This document shows, in pieces, positions 16,789-25,505 of a stretch of DNA of 64,000 nucleotides. The translations under genes were made by a program, and so were the position numbers. Each line of letters starts with the position of its first letter. Position 1 is the first letter of the stretch. Source of the DNA: Casp-actino8 sp001510455 (GTDB lineage Bacteria; Actinomycetota; Acidimicrobiia; Acidimicrobiales; Ilumatobacteraceae); contig JAQCIK010000002.1 of the NCBI GenBank assembly GCA_027592035.1, forward strand, positions 1 through 64,000. Direction: 5' to 3'. The notes under the pieces are model-generated. The model worked only from the letters and a program-made list of their open reading frames with translations. It ran no database searches and was not told the DNA's origin.

Positions 16789-17643
16789 TCACTCCGGCGA
16801 CGACGAAGAGGTCGAAGGAGTCCCGGCTTCTCGGTAGTCGCCGAAGGCCGCATCCCGTTGGGACAACGCCGCCGTCACCCCTTTTGTTGCGAAAGAGGCC
16901 AGGTACTCCCGGGACGAGGGCTGATGGAAGCCGAGGGCCTGAATCTCGGCCGTGGCTCTGATTCCGGCGCGAATGCCCATGGCCTCCATCGCCCGGTGGG
17001 CAGCCCGTTTGTTCAGGGCCAACAAGTCGGAGGGGATCTTGGCCACCCGCTCGGCGATGGCGAGAACTTCGGTGTCGAGGTCCGCGACCGGGAAAGCCCG
17101 ATTGGCGAAGCCAGCAGTCACCGCGTCGTCCCCCGACATCGAGTCACCGGTCAAGAGCGCCTCCATGCCGCGGCGCAGACCCATGAGCCACGTCTGCCAC
17201 TGCATGTCGGGTGGGGACATGAGGCGCACGGGCGGGTAGCCGATCTTGGCATCGTGCGCCACGTACACCAGATCGCACGCCGTGGCGAGCTCACTTCCAC
17301 CGGCCAAGCAGTAACCGTGTACTTGGCCGATGATCGGTGTGGCCATGTCCCACATCTCGAACCAGTTGTTGACCACGTGCCGCGACCACCAACCGTCGGC
17401 GAAAGCGCTGGATCTTTCCACGTCGGAGTTCGACGACCCGAGGTCGTAGCCGGCCGAAAAACACGTTCCGGCTCCTCGAACGATCATCACCGAGACATCC
17501 CGATCCTTGTCACCGGCCCGCAGTGCGTCGAAGAGAGCACCGCGGAGATCGTCGTTCAACGCGTTGCGCTTCTCAGGACGATTCAACGTGAGTCGTCGTA
17601 CTCGAGGGGCCACATCTTCCACGATCAGAACTGGCTCGGACAT
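16789..17643 (-). CDS. Enoyl-CoA hydratase/isomerase family protein
   Basis: This 284-aa crotonase-fold protein has the oxyanion-hole segments CFSAGYDLGS (about residues 60-70) and HGYCLAGGSELATACDL (about 110-126). RPEKRNALN lies near the N-terminus. The ATG at 17643 overlaps the acyl-CoA synthetase stop (ATGA) and has GGGAGAAG just before it. At the catalytic Glu positions of classical hydratases it reads YPPVRLMSPPDMQ, so it may be a hydratase, isomerase or other crotonase. It is cotranscribed with the acyl-CoA synthetase, fitting CoA-thioester catabolism. Confidence 0.9.
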   Translation of the reverse strand: MSEPVLIVEDVAPRVRRLTLNRPEKRNALNDDLRGALFDALRAGDKDRDVSVMIVRGAGTCFSAGYDLGSSNSDVERSSAFADGWWSRHVVNNWFEMWDMATPIIGQVHGYCLAGGSELATACDLVYVAHDAKIGYPPVRLMSPPDMQWQTWLMGLRRGMEALLTGDSMSGDDAVTAGFANRAFPVADLDTEVLAIAERVAKIPSDLLALNKRAAHRAMEAMGIRAGIRATAEIQALGFHQPSSREYLASFATKGVTAALSQRDAAFGDYREAGTPSTSSSSPE

Positions 17644-19178
17644 CACTTCTCCCAATACGGCGCACGCAACTTGCGTTTGTTGATCTTTCCCATGGTGTTA
17701 CGACCGAGATCCGGCACGATTTCGATGGTGCGTGGACACTTGTAGTGACTGAGACGCTCACGGCAGAAGGTGATGATCTCACTCGGGTCGGCCAACGACG
17801 AGCCTTCACGAAGGATCACGAGCGCTTTCAGCTCCTCTCCCATTTCGGGATGTGGGACTCCGATGCAAGCCGCATCCAGGACTGCCGGATGCTGAACGAG
17901 GACCTGTTCGGCTTCGGCCGGGTAGATGTTCACACCCCCCGATACCACCATGTCGGAAAAGCGATCCGTGATGTAGACGTAGCCCTCGGCATCGACGAAT
18001 CCGATCTCACCGAGCGTGAAAACCCCGGGCGCGATGTTGGCCGCCGCCGTCTTCTCGGGGTCGTTCGGATAGATCACGCCGCGCCCGGTGGCGTCGACGA
18101 AGAACAGCCGTCCCTCGATCCCCGGTGCCACTTCTTCACCGTCGTCATCCAGAACTTTCACCGAGAAAGGAGGAATGGGGCGTCCGACCGAACCTGGATG
18201 ATCCAACCATTCTTGGCTCGTTATCTGACACGTCGTGCCCACCTCGGTCGCGCCATAAGCGTCGATGAAGATCGGTCCCCACCATTCGATCATGGCTCTC
18301 TTCACGTCGACCGGACACGAGGCTCCGGTGTGGGCGGCCAACTTCATCGACGACACGTCGTACTTTTCCTTCACCTCGTCGGGCAATGCGAGAAGACGAA
18401 CGAAGTGCGTCGGGACCATGACCGAGGATTCCGTGCGGAACTCTTGAATCGCTGCCAACGTGGCTTCGGCGTCGAACTTGGCCAGGATCACCATCGGAAC
18501 GCCACGAACCAGGAGTCGCATGCCGTTCAGCGGACCGGTGTGATACATCGGCCCGACGACGAGATGGGTGCCGAACGCGGCGAATCGATTCGCTTTCATT
18601 CCCTCGAGATGTTCGGCCATCGTGTCACCACCGGCGAACATCGTCGGTGGCAGTTCGGTTCCCTTCGGTCGACCCGTCGTGCCGGATGTGTAGAGAAGAT
18701 TGGCGCGTGGGACGACGTCGAGAGGCGGGTCCGACTGATCACCCGATGCCAACCAGTCGTTCCACCGCGTGACTCCGGGCGATTCCACGTTCCAACCGAT
18801 GACTTCGAGATCGGTTCCCTCGGCCCGCGCCAAGTCGGCTGCGACGAGGCCCCGTTCGAACGTCTCGGGACCGACGAACAGCACGCGTGATTCGGAATCG
18901 ACGAGGATGTAAGCGACTTCCTCCGCGGTCAGGTGAAAATTGACCGGCACCGTCGACACGCTGCCGAGCAGACAGCCGAGGTGCGCGAGAGCCGTCTCGG
19001 CCGCGTTCTCGGCGAAGACGGCAACCCGTCGACGGTCACCGAGATCTCGGGTGAGAACAAGGTTTGCCACGCGATTGAGGATGTCGCCGACCTCACCCCA
19101 GAGATAGGTACGACGTGGATCGCGGATCGCCACCTCGTCGGGTCGTTCACGGGCGAGTTCTGATGCGAACACAGGCAT
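17643..19178 (-). CDS. Acyl-CoA synthetase (AMP-forming, FadD-like)
   Basis: This 511-aa ANL-superfamily ligase activates a carboxylic acid with ATP and CoA. Core motifs are LLYTSGTTGRPKG (A3, near residue 188), DAYGATEVGTTCQI (A5), YITDRFSDMVVSGGVNIYP (A8 hinge) and the catalytic Lys in NTMGKINKRKL (A10). It resembles the 525-aa synthetase at 27364-28941, for example in the shared RAMIEWWGP-type segment. It is cotranscribed with enoyl-CoA hydratase. A TAGCGT box 6 nt before the ATG predicts a leaderless mRNA. The acid substrate is unknown. Confidence 0.93.
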   Translation of the reverse strand: MPVFASELARERPDEVAIRDPRRTYLWGEVGDILNRVANLVLTRDLGDRRRVAVFAENAAETALAHLGCLLGSVSTVPVNFHLTAEEVAYILVDSESRVLFVGPETFERGLVAADLARAEGTDLEVIGWNVESPGVTRWNDWLASGDQSDPPLDVVPRANLLYTSGTTGRPKGTELPPTMFAGGDTMAEHLEGMKANRFAAFGTHLVVGPMYHTGPLNGMRLLVRGVPMVILAKFDAEATLAAIQEFRTESSVMVPTHFVRLLALPDEVKEKYDVSSMKLAAHTGASCPVDVKRAMIEWWGPIFIDAYGATEVGTTCQITSQEWLDHPGSVGRPIPPFSVKVLDDDGEEVAPGIEGRLFFVDATGRGVIYPNDPEKTAAANIAPGVFTLGEIGFVDAEGYVYITDRFSDMVVSGGVNIYPAEAEQVLVQHPAVLDAACIGVPHPEMGEELKALVILREGSSLADPSEIITFCRERLSHYKCPRTIEIVPDLGRNTMGKINKRKLRAPYWEK

Positions 19179-19184
19179 GGCGTG

Positions 19185-19190
19185 ACGCTA
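19185..19190 (-). promoter_or_regulatory. Leaderless promoter -10 box TAGCGT
   Basis: TAGCGT ends exactly 6 nt before the ATG at 19178, so transcription would begin at or beside the A of the start codon. There is no ribosome-binding site in the 6-nt spacer. The same geometry recurs at other genes in the window. Confidence 0.6.
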
Positions 19191-19224
19191 GGAGATCTCT
19201 CGGATCCGACGGGCATTCGTTCGA

Positions 19225-19731
19225 TCACACATCCGGACTCTCTTCGGCGGCGACGAGGCCGTCCTTGGTGTTCGCGAACTCGGCCGACAGATCGGCGGGA
19301 CCTTGATAATGCGGTTGCAGAAATCGCCGCGAGAAGAGCCACTGACCGTCATTTTTCACGAAACCGTCGTGGTACTCGGCGAGAAGAACGGCGCGGGTTC
19401 CCGTGGCCGTGAGATATCGCTCGCTGATCGCCCAGCGACCGACCGCCCGATCGTGCGACCCGTCTTCGTACCACGCGTCTCCGTTGTGGGCATGCTGGAT
19501 CACCGCAGACATTCCACCCATGGCCGCGTACCAGAGTCCAACGATCGCCTCCTTGCCGGTGACCAGTCTCCCCTTGCCCAGATCCCAGACCGCGTCCTCG
19601 TTCCAGCAGCTCGCCCACTGGGCTCCGTTGCGATGGATCACGGCATCGGAGTAGCGGTTCACGAGGCGACTGATGGCCACGTAGTCATCGGTGGAGACGG
19701 GTGTACCGCCGTTCGGAATCGAAGAAGTCAT
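19225..19731 (-). CDS. SnoaL-like/nuclear transport factor 2-fold protein
   Basis: This 168-aa protein of the SnoaL_4-type family is similar in plan to the genes at 23149 and 28941. Typical signs are the N-terminal DYVAISRLVNRYSDAVIHRN helix, the CWNEDAVWDLG strand, and the C-terminal WLFSRRFLQPHY. The fold covers dehydratases, isomerases and ring-hydroxylating-dioxygenase small subunits. No catalytic assignment is possible. It may serve with the Rieske or SDR enzymes nearby. TAGAAC lies 6 nt before the ATG, suggesting a leaderless transcript. Confidence 0.85.
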   Translation of the reverse strand: MTSSIPNGGTPVSTDDYVAISRLVNRYSDAVIHRNGAQWASCWNEDAVWDLGKGRLVTGKEAIVGLWYAAMGGMSAVIQHAHNGDAWYEDGSHDRAVGRWAISERYLTATGTRAVLLAEYHDGFVKNDGQWLFSRRFLQPHYQGPADLSAEFANTKDGLVAAEESPDV

Positions 19732-19737
19732 ACCCCG

Positions 19738-19743
19738 GTTCTA
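19738..19743 (-). promoter_or_regulatory. Leaderless promoter -10-like box TAGAAC
   Basis: TAGAAC ends 6 nt before the ATG at 19731. The last base departs from TANNNT, but the spacing equals that of the other leaderless candidates in the window. Confidence 0.4.
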
Positions 19744-19801
19744 GTCCACCGCCGACAGGTGCCGAGGACGGAGGTCGGGCTTCGCCCGGACCGTCGTGCG
19801 C

Positions 19802-19807
19802 GACAAT
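19802..19807 (+). promoter_or_regulatory. Possible leaderless -10 box GACAAT before the P450
   Basis: GACAAT ends 6 nt before the ATG at 19814. It lacks the initial T but keeps the A at position 2 and T at position 6. No Shine-Dalgarno sequence is present before this ATG, which fits leaderless translation. Confidence 0.35.
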
Positions 19808-19813
19808 GGCCCC

Positions 19814-21094
19814 ATGACGGAACGTGCCGGGGATTCGTCGCTTGCGATCCCGAACTCACTTCTCGATCCATCGGTTTCCGAGTGCCCCTACGCGGCTTAC
19901 GACGCCCTGCGAACGGAGGCGCCGGTCTGGCGAGACGGCTTGACCGGCATGTACGTGATCACGAGATACGACGACGTACGCCAGGTGCTTCTCGACACCG
20001 AACGGTTCTCGAGCGCGCAACACCGGGGGCGGGTCGATCCGCGTTCGGCGAAACTGCGCCGGATCTACGAGGAAAAGGGATGGATCCCTGCTCCAACTCT
20101 CGCCGCCCGCGATGAGCCCGAACATCGCGAGATGCGCGGCCTCTTCAATCACGCATTCCGACCGTCCAAGATCAAAGAACTCGATCCGTTCATCGAACGT
20201 CTCGCCCACCGTCTCGTCGACGCGTTCATCGACGACGGCCAGTGCGACTGGGTTCGATCGTTCGCCATTCCTCTCCCACTCATCGTCATCGGCCGCCAGA
20301 TGGGAGCACCCGAGGACGACATCTGGCAGATCAAGGCCTGGACCGACGCCTGGGTGCAACGACTCGGCCTCATGCAGAGCGAGGAGGAGGCGATCTGGTC
20401 GACCGAGCAGGAGATCGCAGCCCAGCATTACTTCCAACCGATCTTCGAACGACTGAGAAGCGAACCCGACGACAGTTTGTTGTCCGATCTCGTCAACACG
20501 CCGATCCCCGAATGGGGTCGAACTCTCACCGACAACGAACTACACGCCGAGATGATGGCCGACACCTTCGTCGGCGGCTCGGAGACCACTACCAATGCCC
20601 TCGCCGAGGGTGCTCGCCTCCTGATCGAGAATCCGGACCAATGGGACAAGGTCACGTCGGATCCCGATCGATACGTACCACTACTGGCCGAGGAGGTGCT
20701 GCGCCTCGAAGGCCCGGTTCAAGGTTTGTTCCGCACGGCGGTCGTCGACGTCGCGATGCACGGGGTGACCATTCCGGCCGGATCAGTCGTGAACGTGCGG
20801 TACGCCGCCGCGAATCGGGATCCTGCCCATTTCGACTGTCCGGCCGATATGAACCTCGATCGCGCCAACCTACGCAGCCACCTCGCTTTCGGGTTCGGTA
20901 ATCATCACTGTCTCGGCGCGCCCTTGGCGCGCCGAGAACTCGTGATCGGGTTCAGAGCACTGGTCGACCGCATCGAGGAGATGTGGTTCGTTCCCGATGA
21001 GAACGAGTTCGACCACCACCCGAATTTCTGCCTGCGCTCTCTCAAGAGCCTGAGAATTGGCTTCCGTCCGCGAACGGATGCTCGAAGGGACTGA
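19814..21094 (+). CDS. Cytochrome P450
   Basis: This is a 426-aa P450 from the ATG at 19814; a GTG at 19796 would add 6 residues. It has the I-helix GGSETTT, ExxR in EEVLR, and the haem loop FGFGNHHCLGAPLARRE with Cys at about residue 366. It opens a plus-strand operon with an SDR (1 nt downstream) and a Rieske oxygenase. The three enzymes likely act in order on one substrate: hydroxylation, alcohol oxidation and further oxygenation. Electron donors are not encoded nearby. Confidence 0.94.
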   Translation: MTERAGDSSLAIPNSLLDPSVSECPYAAYDALRTEAPVWRDGLTGMYVITRYDDVRQVLLDTERFSSAQHRGRVDPRSAKLRRIYEEKGWIPAPTLAARDEPEHREMRGLFNHAFRPSKIKELDPFIERLAHRLVDAFIDDGQCDWVRSFAIPLPLIVIGRQMGAPEDDIWQIKAWTDAWVQRLGLMQSEEEAIWSTEQEIAAQHYFQPIFERLRSEPDDSLLSDLVNTPIPEWGRTLTDNELHAEMMADTFVGGSETTTNALAEGARLLIENPDQWDKVTSDPDRYVPLLAEEVLRLEGPVQGLFRTAVVDVAMHGVTIPAGSVVNVRYAAANRDPAHFDCPADMNLDRANLRSHLAFGFGNHHCLGAPLARRELVIGFRALVDRIEEMWFVPDENEFDHHPNFCLRSLKSLRIGFRPRTDARRD

Positions 21095-21095
21095 C

Positions 21096-21893
21096 ATGAT
21101 CGACGACCATTCCGAACAGCCACTCTCCCAACTCTGGAGCCTGAGCGGGCGGCGTGCGGTGGTGACCGGAGGCGCCAAGGGAATCGGCGCCCAAACCGCT
21201 CATCGGCTCGCCGAAGCTGGAGCCGACGTCCTGCTCGGTGACCTCGACCTGAGTGCCGCCGAGGCGACCGCATCGGAGATCTCCGAGCGAACCGGTCGAC
21301 GAATCCTCGCGACCTTCATGGATGTCGGCGACACGGACACCATCGTGGCCGGCGCCGAAACGGCAGTGACTCGACTGGGAGGCATCGACATCTGGGTCAA
21401 CAATGCCGGCATCTTCCCCACGACCGGACCGGCCATCGACGCGAGCGACTCGTTCCTCGATCGCATGCTCGACATCAACGTTCGCGGGAGTTTCGCGGGT
21501 GCGAGAGAAGCAGCCCGTCGCATGAAGGGCGGCGTCATCCTCAACGTTGCGTCCATCGCCGGCCTGAGCGCCACTGCGGGCATCAGCGCCTACACGATCT
21601 CCAAGCACGCGGTCATCGGGATGACCAAGGTTCTGTCGCGCGAGTTCGCTCCCCTCGACATTCGGGTCGTGGGCGTTGCCCCCGGCCCGATCGACACACC
21701 AGGTGTTCAGGATCAGTTGGCCCCTCTGCGCGCTGCGGGCGTCGACGTCGGAGCCATGCTCACGGGAACTCCACTCGGGCGTGGCGGCGTTCCCGACGAC
21801 ATCGCTCGCACGATCGCGTTCCTCGTGTCCGACATGGCGGCCTGGGTGAACGCCGAAACGATCGTGGTCGACGCGGGGTCATTGGCGCGCTGA
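21096..21893 (+). CDS. Short-chain dehydrogenase/reductase
   Basis: This 265-aa classical SDR has TGGAKGIGAQ for cofactor binding (about residues 24-33), NNAG, a catalytic Ser in NVASIAG, and Y-x3-K in YTISK. The ATG at 21096 has GAAGGG 6 nt upstream and lies 1 nt after the P450 stop. The longer open frame into the P450 gene is not SDR-like. Its stop shares a base with the Rieske start (TGATG), so all three genes are tightly coupled. Substrate is probably the alcohol made by the P450 (inference). Confidence 0.92.
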   Translation: MIDDHSEQPLSQLWSLSGRRAVVTGGAKGIGAQTAHRLAEAGADVLLGDLDLSAAEATASEISERTGRRILATFMDVGDTDTIVAGAETAVTRLGGIDIWVNNAGIFPTTGPAIDASDSFLDRMLDINVRGSFAGAREAARRMKGGVILNVASIAGLSATAGISAYTISKHAVIGMTKVLSREFAPLDIRVVGVAPGPIDTPGVQDQLAPLRAAGVDVGAMLTGTPLGRGGVPDDIARTIAFLVSDMAAWVNAETIVVDAGSLAR

Positions 21894-23146
21894 TGACTCC
21901 TGAGCTGGTCGAACGACTCACCGACGAGATGCGTCTCGAGTTCGCCCGTACGTCACCACCAGATGGTTTCCCGCGTTTTCCCGACATTCCGGTCGATCGG
22001 TACACGAGTGACGAGTTCCTTCGACTCGAGCGCGAGTTCCTCTGGACCAAAGTGTGGGTTCTGGCCGGACGAATCGACGACGTGCCGAAAGCCGGCGACT
22101 TCTTCACCTTCGACGGCCTCGGATCACCGATGATCGTGATTCGTGGTCGAGACGGGGAAATACGCGCGTTCTACAACACCTGTCGACATCGTGGTGCTCC
22201 GGTAGTCCGCGATGCTCGCGGTTCGAGTCGCCTTTTGCGCTGCCAATACCACTCGTGGTCCTACGACATCGACGATGGAACTCTGGTGTCGGTGCCCGAT
22301 GAACGTGATTTCGTCGGTCTCGACAAATCCGAGCGTTGCCTGGCCACGGTCCGATGCGAGACGTGGGACGGCTGGATCTTCGTCAACCAGAACCCGGACG
22401 CGCCACGACTTCGCGAGTGGCTCGGCACCATCGTTCATGAACTCGGAGAGTTGCAGGGCGATTCCCTTCGGACCGTTTTCCGTCAGAGCGAGATCGTCCC
22501 GTGCAATTGGAAGGTGACTGCCGAGGCGTTCCTCGAGGTGTACCACTTCAGACACATTCATTCGCGAAACGGCGAAAGCCTCCTCGACAGCCGGGGAGCC
22601 GTGATGTCACTTCTACCCAATGGGTGCTCGCGGATGATCACTCCATTTTCGCGTAGCGCCTACACGGCTCTCGGAATGTCGTCGTGGGACGATTACCGAC
22701 ACGTCGTCCAGCCCGGATTCATCGACATCGAGACGGTCAACGACATGGTGCGCTGCACGAGCAGTGCTTACGGCATCTTTCCGAACCTCATCACTCCCAT
22801 TGCGGCCTACGGGTTCCCATTCATCACTTTCTGGCCGCTCGACGGTTCGAACACGCGCATCGAGTGGACTCATTACGCACCGATCGACTTCGATCCCGAC
22901 CAAGGGCTTCCCGATCACTGGCAGGTTCGACTCGACACCTTCGCCCAGATCATGCAGGAGGACTTCTGGAACATGGCACCCATGCAGAGATCCCTCGAGT
23001 CACCTGCACTCACGGGCGTTCCGATCAGTTACCAGGAGCGACGTATCTGGCACTTCCACGAGCAGATCGACCGAATGATCGGGATCGACCGAATCCCCGA
23101 GCACCTGAGGGTTCCGCAGCTGCTCGCCCCTTGGGTCGAGGCCTGA
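21893..23146 (+). CDS. Rieske non-haem iron oxygenase alpha subunit
   Basis: This 417-aa ring-hydroxylating-oxygenase alpha subunit has the [2Fe-2S] Rieske motif C97-x-H99 and C117-x2-H120 (CRHRG, CQYHSW). The catalytic domain contains the mononuclear-iron motif in EAFLEVYHFRHIHS, and its aligning WNMAPMQRSLESP segment is typical. It performs oxygenation with electrons from a ferredoxin/reductase not found here. It is the last gene of the P450-SDR-Rieske operon and converges with a SnoaL-like gene 2 nt away. Confidence 0.93.
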   Translation: MTPELVERLTDEMRLEFARTSPPDGFPRFPDIPVDRYTSDEFLRLEREFLWTKVWVLAGRIDDVPKAGDFFTFDGLGSPMIVIRGRDGEIRAFYNTCRHRGAPVVRDARGSSRLLRCQYHSWSYDIDDGTLVSVPDERDFVGLDKSERCLATVRCETWDGWIFVNQNPDAPRLREWLGTIVHELGELQGDSLRTVFRQSEIVPCNWKVTAEAFLEVYHFRHIHSRNGESLLDSRGAVMSLLPNGCSRMITPFSRSAYTALGMSSWDDYRHVVQPGFIDIETVNDMVRCTSSAYGIFPNLITPIAAYGFPFITFWPLDGSNTRIEWTHYAPIDFDPDQGLPDHWQVRLDTFAQIMQEDFWNMAPMQRSLESPALTGVPISYQERRIWHFHEQIDRMIGIDRIPEHLRVPQLLAPWVEA

Positions 23147-23148
23147 GC

Positions 23149-23589
23149 TCAGTCGCGTCCTCGAGCGACTTGTGGATTGCCGTCGGTCCACATGATTTCG
23201 AGAATCCGGTGCCGAATACGCCAGCCGTCCGCCGTACGAACCAGTCGGTCGTCGTAGCGTCCGGCCACGATGAAATTCGGTGAACCTGGTGCCGCTTGAC
23301 GAACGTGCTGAGCCTGCAGGTAACAGCGACAGGTCGCAGCGTCGCCGTCGATTCGGATCTCGTGATTCGACACCATGTGCTGCGATACGTCGAGGTGTTC
23401 GAGGGCCCGTCGAATTCGCGCCTTGATGGCGTCGCGATCTCCGAGGGGCTCGGTCAAATCGGCAGTGGCATCGGTCAGGAACACTCGATCGAGGTCGTCC
23501 CAGCTCTTCGTGTCGAGGGCATAGGTGTAGGCAATGGTCAGATCGACGATGGCCTGACGGTCGAGAAGCTCCCGCAACGAATCGGTCAT
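23149..23589 (-). CDS. SnoaL-like/ring-hydroxylating dioxygenase small-subunit-fold protein
   Basis: This 146-aa NTF2-fold protein carries the helix LLDRQAIVDLTIAYTYALD and the strand DDLDRVFLTDATADLTEP, and ends with DGWRIRHRILEIMWTDGNPQVA. It is closest in layout to the SnoaL_4 proteins commonly placed next to P450 and SDR genes in actinobacteria. The role is not assignable: a binding protein, a lyase or a hydratase is possible. TAGTGT 6 nt before the ATG predicts a leaderless mRNA. It converges with the Rieske gene. Confidence 0.85.
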   Translation of the reverse strand: MTDSLRELLDRQAIVDLTIAYTYALDTKSWDDLDRVFLTDATADLTEPLGDRDAIKARIRRALEHLDVSQHMVSNHEIRIDGDAATCRCYLQAQHVRQAAPGSPNFIVAGRYDDRLVRTADGWRIRHRILEIMWTDGNPQVARGRD

Positions 23590-23595
23590 GCGAGA

Positions 23596-23601
23596 ACACT
23601 A
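23596..23601 (-). promoter_or_regulatory. Leaderless promoter -10 box TAGTGT
   Basis: TAGTGT ends exactly 6 nt before the ATG at 23589. It lies in the 41-nt divergent gap shared with the VOC gene that begins at 23631. No ribosome-binding site is present. Confidence 0.6.
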
Positions 23602-23630
23602 GACGGCGCTCGACATGTCAGGCTGTCGAC

Positions 23631-24113
23631 GTGAACGAGCCCATCACCGCACCCCGACAGATCGCCTACGCAGTGCCCGATCTGTCGGAATCGACACTTT
23701 CTTCGTGGAGAAACAGACTCGGTGTCGGTCCTTTCGTCACGATTCACCACGTCGAACTCTCCCGCTGCGACTCGATCCTCGGTGACGAAAATTTCGATCA
23801 TTCGAGTGCCTACGGTCAACTCGGTGACCTCATGGTCGAGTTGATCGTCGAACACGGCGACCGCCGGATCGGATCGGCCACGGGAGTTCACCACATCGCC
23901 CACATCGTGCCGAGTCTCGACTCGGCCGTCAGCCACTGCGAATCGACGGGCTGGCCGGTGGTGCTCGACGCCACGACCGTCGGTGGTCAACGTTTCGTGA
24001 TGTGTGATGCGCGTACCGATCTCGGACATCTCGTCGAGCTGTACGAACCCGATCCTCGGCTCATCGCCTTCTACGCGCACATCCGAGATCTCGCCGAACC
24101 ACCGACGTGTTGA
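23631..24113 (+). CDS. VOC (glyoxalase/bleomycin-resistance) family protein
   Basis: This 160-aa protein with the VOC fold starts at a GTG. It has two betaalphabetabetabeta modules: RQIAYAVPDLSESTLSSWRNRLGVGPFV at the N-terminus and GVHHIAHIVPSLDSAVSHCESTGWPV in the second half. H and E positions that would bind metal are the HH of GVHHIAHI and E in LGHLVELYEP. Family members include glyoxalase I, extradiol dioxygenases and methylmalonyl-CoA epimerase. It is the only gene of its plus-strand unit. It is divergent from a SnoaL-like gene. Substrate unknown. Confidence 0.85.
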   Translation: MNEPITAPRQIAYAVPDLSESTLSSWRNRLGVGPFVTIHHVELSRCDSILGDENFDHSSAYGQLGDLMVELIVEHGDRRIGSATGVHHIAHIVPSLDSAVSHCESTGWPVVLDATTVGGQRFVMCDARTDLGHLVELYEPDPRLIAFYAHIRDLAEPPTC

Positions 24114-24117
24114 ACGA

Positions 24118-25467
24118 TCAGGCCATCGTCGAATCGTCGATCCAACTCCCGTGGAATCCGAATGGCACTCGTCGGGGTAGGTGAACACGAGCGACGGGCT
24201 CCTGGGACAAGTCGCTCGCATCGAGGATGACCAGATCACTGCTGTCGGTCGAGTCGTCGTAGACGAAGCCCATGGCCCAGCCCTCGTCCTCCCCCGACGT
24301 CGCATTCTCCTGAACGAAGACGAACTCCCCGGGGTGGGCGTGGGGTCCGAAATCATGGACCGTCTTCGAGCCGTCGGTCATGTCGTACCTAGCCACGACC
24401 CCGGGCGCGTTCATTCCACCACCGGCACCCGGTCGTGAGCCCGACACCCATCCGTATCGATGCTCGAGTCCAACGACCCGATCGTCGACTCTCGGGAAGG
24501 CGTGCGCCCAATCGTCCATCTGTGTCTCGGTAACGGCGCCCGTCGTCAGATCGAACGTCCATCGGTGCATGTAGCAGGGTTCGAAATTCTCCATGGATCC
24601 TCGCCACATCGATGCATGACGGCCGACGTCGCACACGACGCGATCGCCGGAGACGTACGCATTCAGCGGATGGAACACGTAACACGGGTCGACCTCGAAC
24701 CAACGAACGTCGGCATCGGTTCCGAACCGTGGAAGAATTCCGATGCGTGCTCCGTAGTCGTCGTCCCAGCCGATCGGTGGTGCTCCGGCCGCCATCTTGT
24801 CCATGTCGAAGACGACTGGTAGATCCATGAAGATCGCATGATGGCGAGTGATCATGAAGTCGTGCATCATCGTTCCCTTGGGTGTCGCGATCGGTGCCGA
24901 GTGCACGAGATCGCCGCGGGCGTCGAGCACGTGGTAGGTCACGAACGGCGCGACTGCCGAGTAGCCGAAGAAGTGCAGTTCACCAGTTTCGGGACACAAC
25001 TTCGGATGAGCGGTGAAGGCCGTGGTCAGTCGCCCACCGAAGTCGTCAGGACCCATGGTCTCGAGCTCGGGCGACAGTTCCCATGGAAGGTGCCCTTCCT
25101 CGAGTGCCCAGATGCGTCCGGCGTGTGCCAGCACATGGGTGTTGGCAGCGCTCGCCGTCGGATCGAAGATGCAATCGGGATCCATGGCGTCGAGGCCCTG
25201 TTCCCACTTCGGGGTGCGTACGTATCGATTGCGATACCACTGGGCTCGTCCACCTTCGAGTCGGACTCCGTGGACCATTCCGTCACCGAAGAACCAATGG
25301 CCGGCTTCACCATTCTTCGGATTGGAACCGTTGCGGACATAAGTTCCCGAAAGCGCGCTCGGGATGGAGCCCGTCACCCTCAGGCTGGTCTCGGTGATCT
25401 CGTCGAAAACCGGTCCGTAGTTTCCGGCGAGGAACCACGGCTTCTTCTCGTTGATCGTGTCGGTCAT
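24118..25467 (-). CDS. Carotenoid oxygenase family protein
   Basis: This 449-aa non-haem iron dioxygenase of the carotenoid/stilbene/lignostilbene cleavage family starts at the ATG at 25467, with AGGAAGGA upstream. The four iron-binding His are seen in TAHPKL, MMHDFMITRHH, VFHPLNAY and PFGFHGSW. The N-terminus reads LAGNYGPVFDEI, the usual family start. Substrates include apocarotenoids and lignin-derived stilbenes. A carotenoid-like or stilbene-like alkene is plausible given the surrounding catabolic genes. The frame upstream of 25467 is not family-like. Confidence 0.93.
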   Translation of the reverse strand: MTDTINEKKPWFLAGNYGPVFDEITETSLRVTGSIPSALSGTYVRNGSNPKNGEAGHWFFGDGMVHGVRLEGGRAQWYRNRYVRTPKWEQGLDAMDPDCIFDPTASAANTHVLAHAGRIWALEEGHLPWELSPELETMGPDDFGGRLTTAFTAHPKLCPETGELHFFGYSAVAPFVTYHVLDARGDLVHSAPIATPKGTMMHDFMITRHHAIFMDLPVVFDMDKMAAGAPPIGWDDDYGARIGILPRFGTDADVRWFEVDPCYVFHPLNAYVSGDRVVCDVGRHASMWRGSMENFEPCYMHRWTFDLTTGAVTETQMDDWAHAFPRVDDRVVGLEHRYGWVSGSRPGAGGGMNAPGVVARYDMTDGSKTVHDFGPHAHPGEFVFVQENATSGEDEGWAMGFVYDDSTDSSDLVILDASDLSQEPVARVHLPRRVPFGFHGSWIDDSTMA

Positions 25468-25505
25468 GTGCGAATCCTTCCTGATCGCGGGTCGTCCGGT
25501 CGTGC

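Noticed and set aside
23143..23152. 10-bp palindrome CTGAGCTCAG as a terminator
   Set aside because: It is a self-complementary site with no loop, between convergent genes. No T-run is present, and it is too short to support a terminator.
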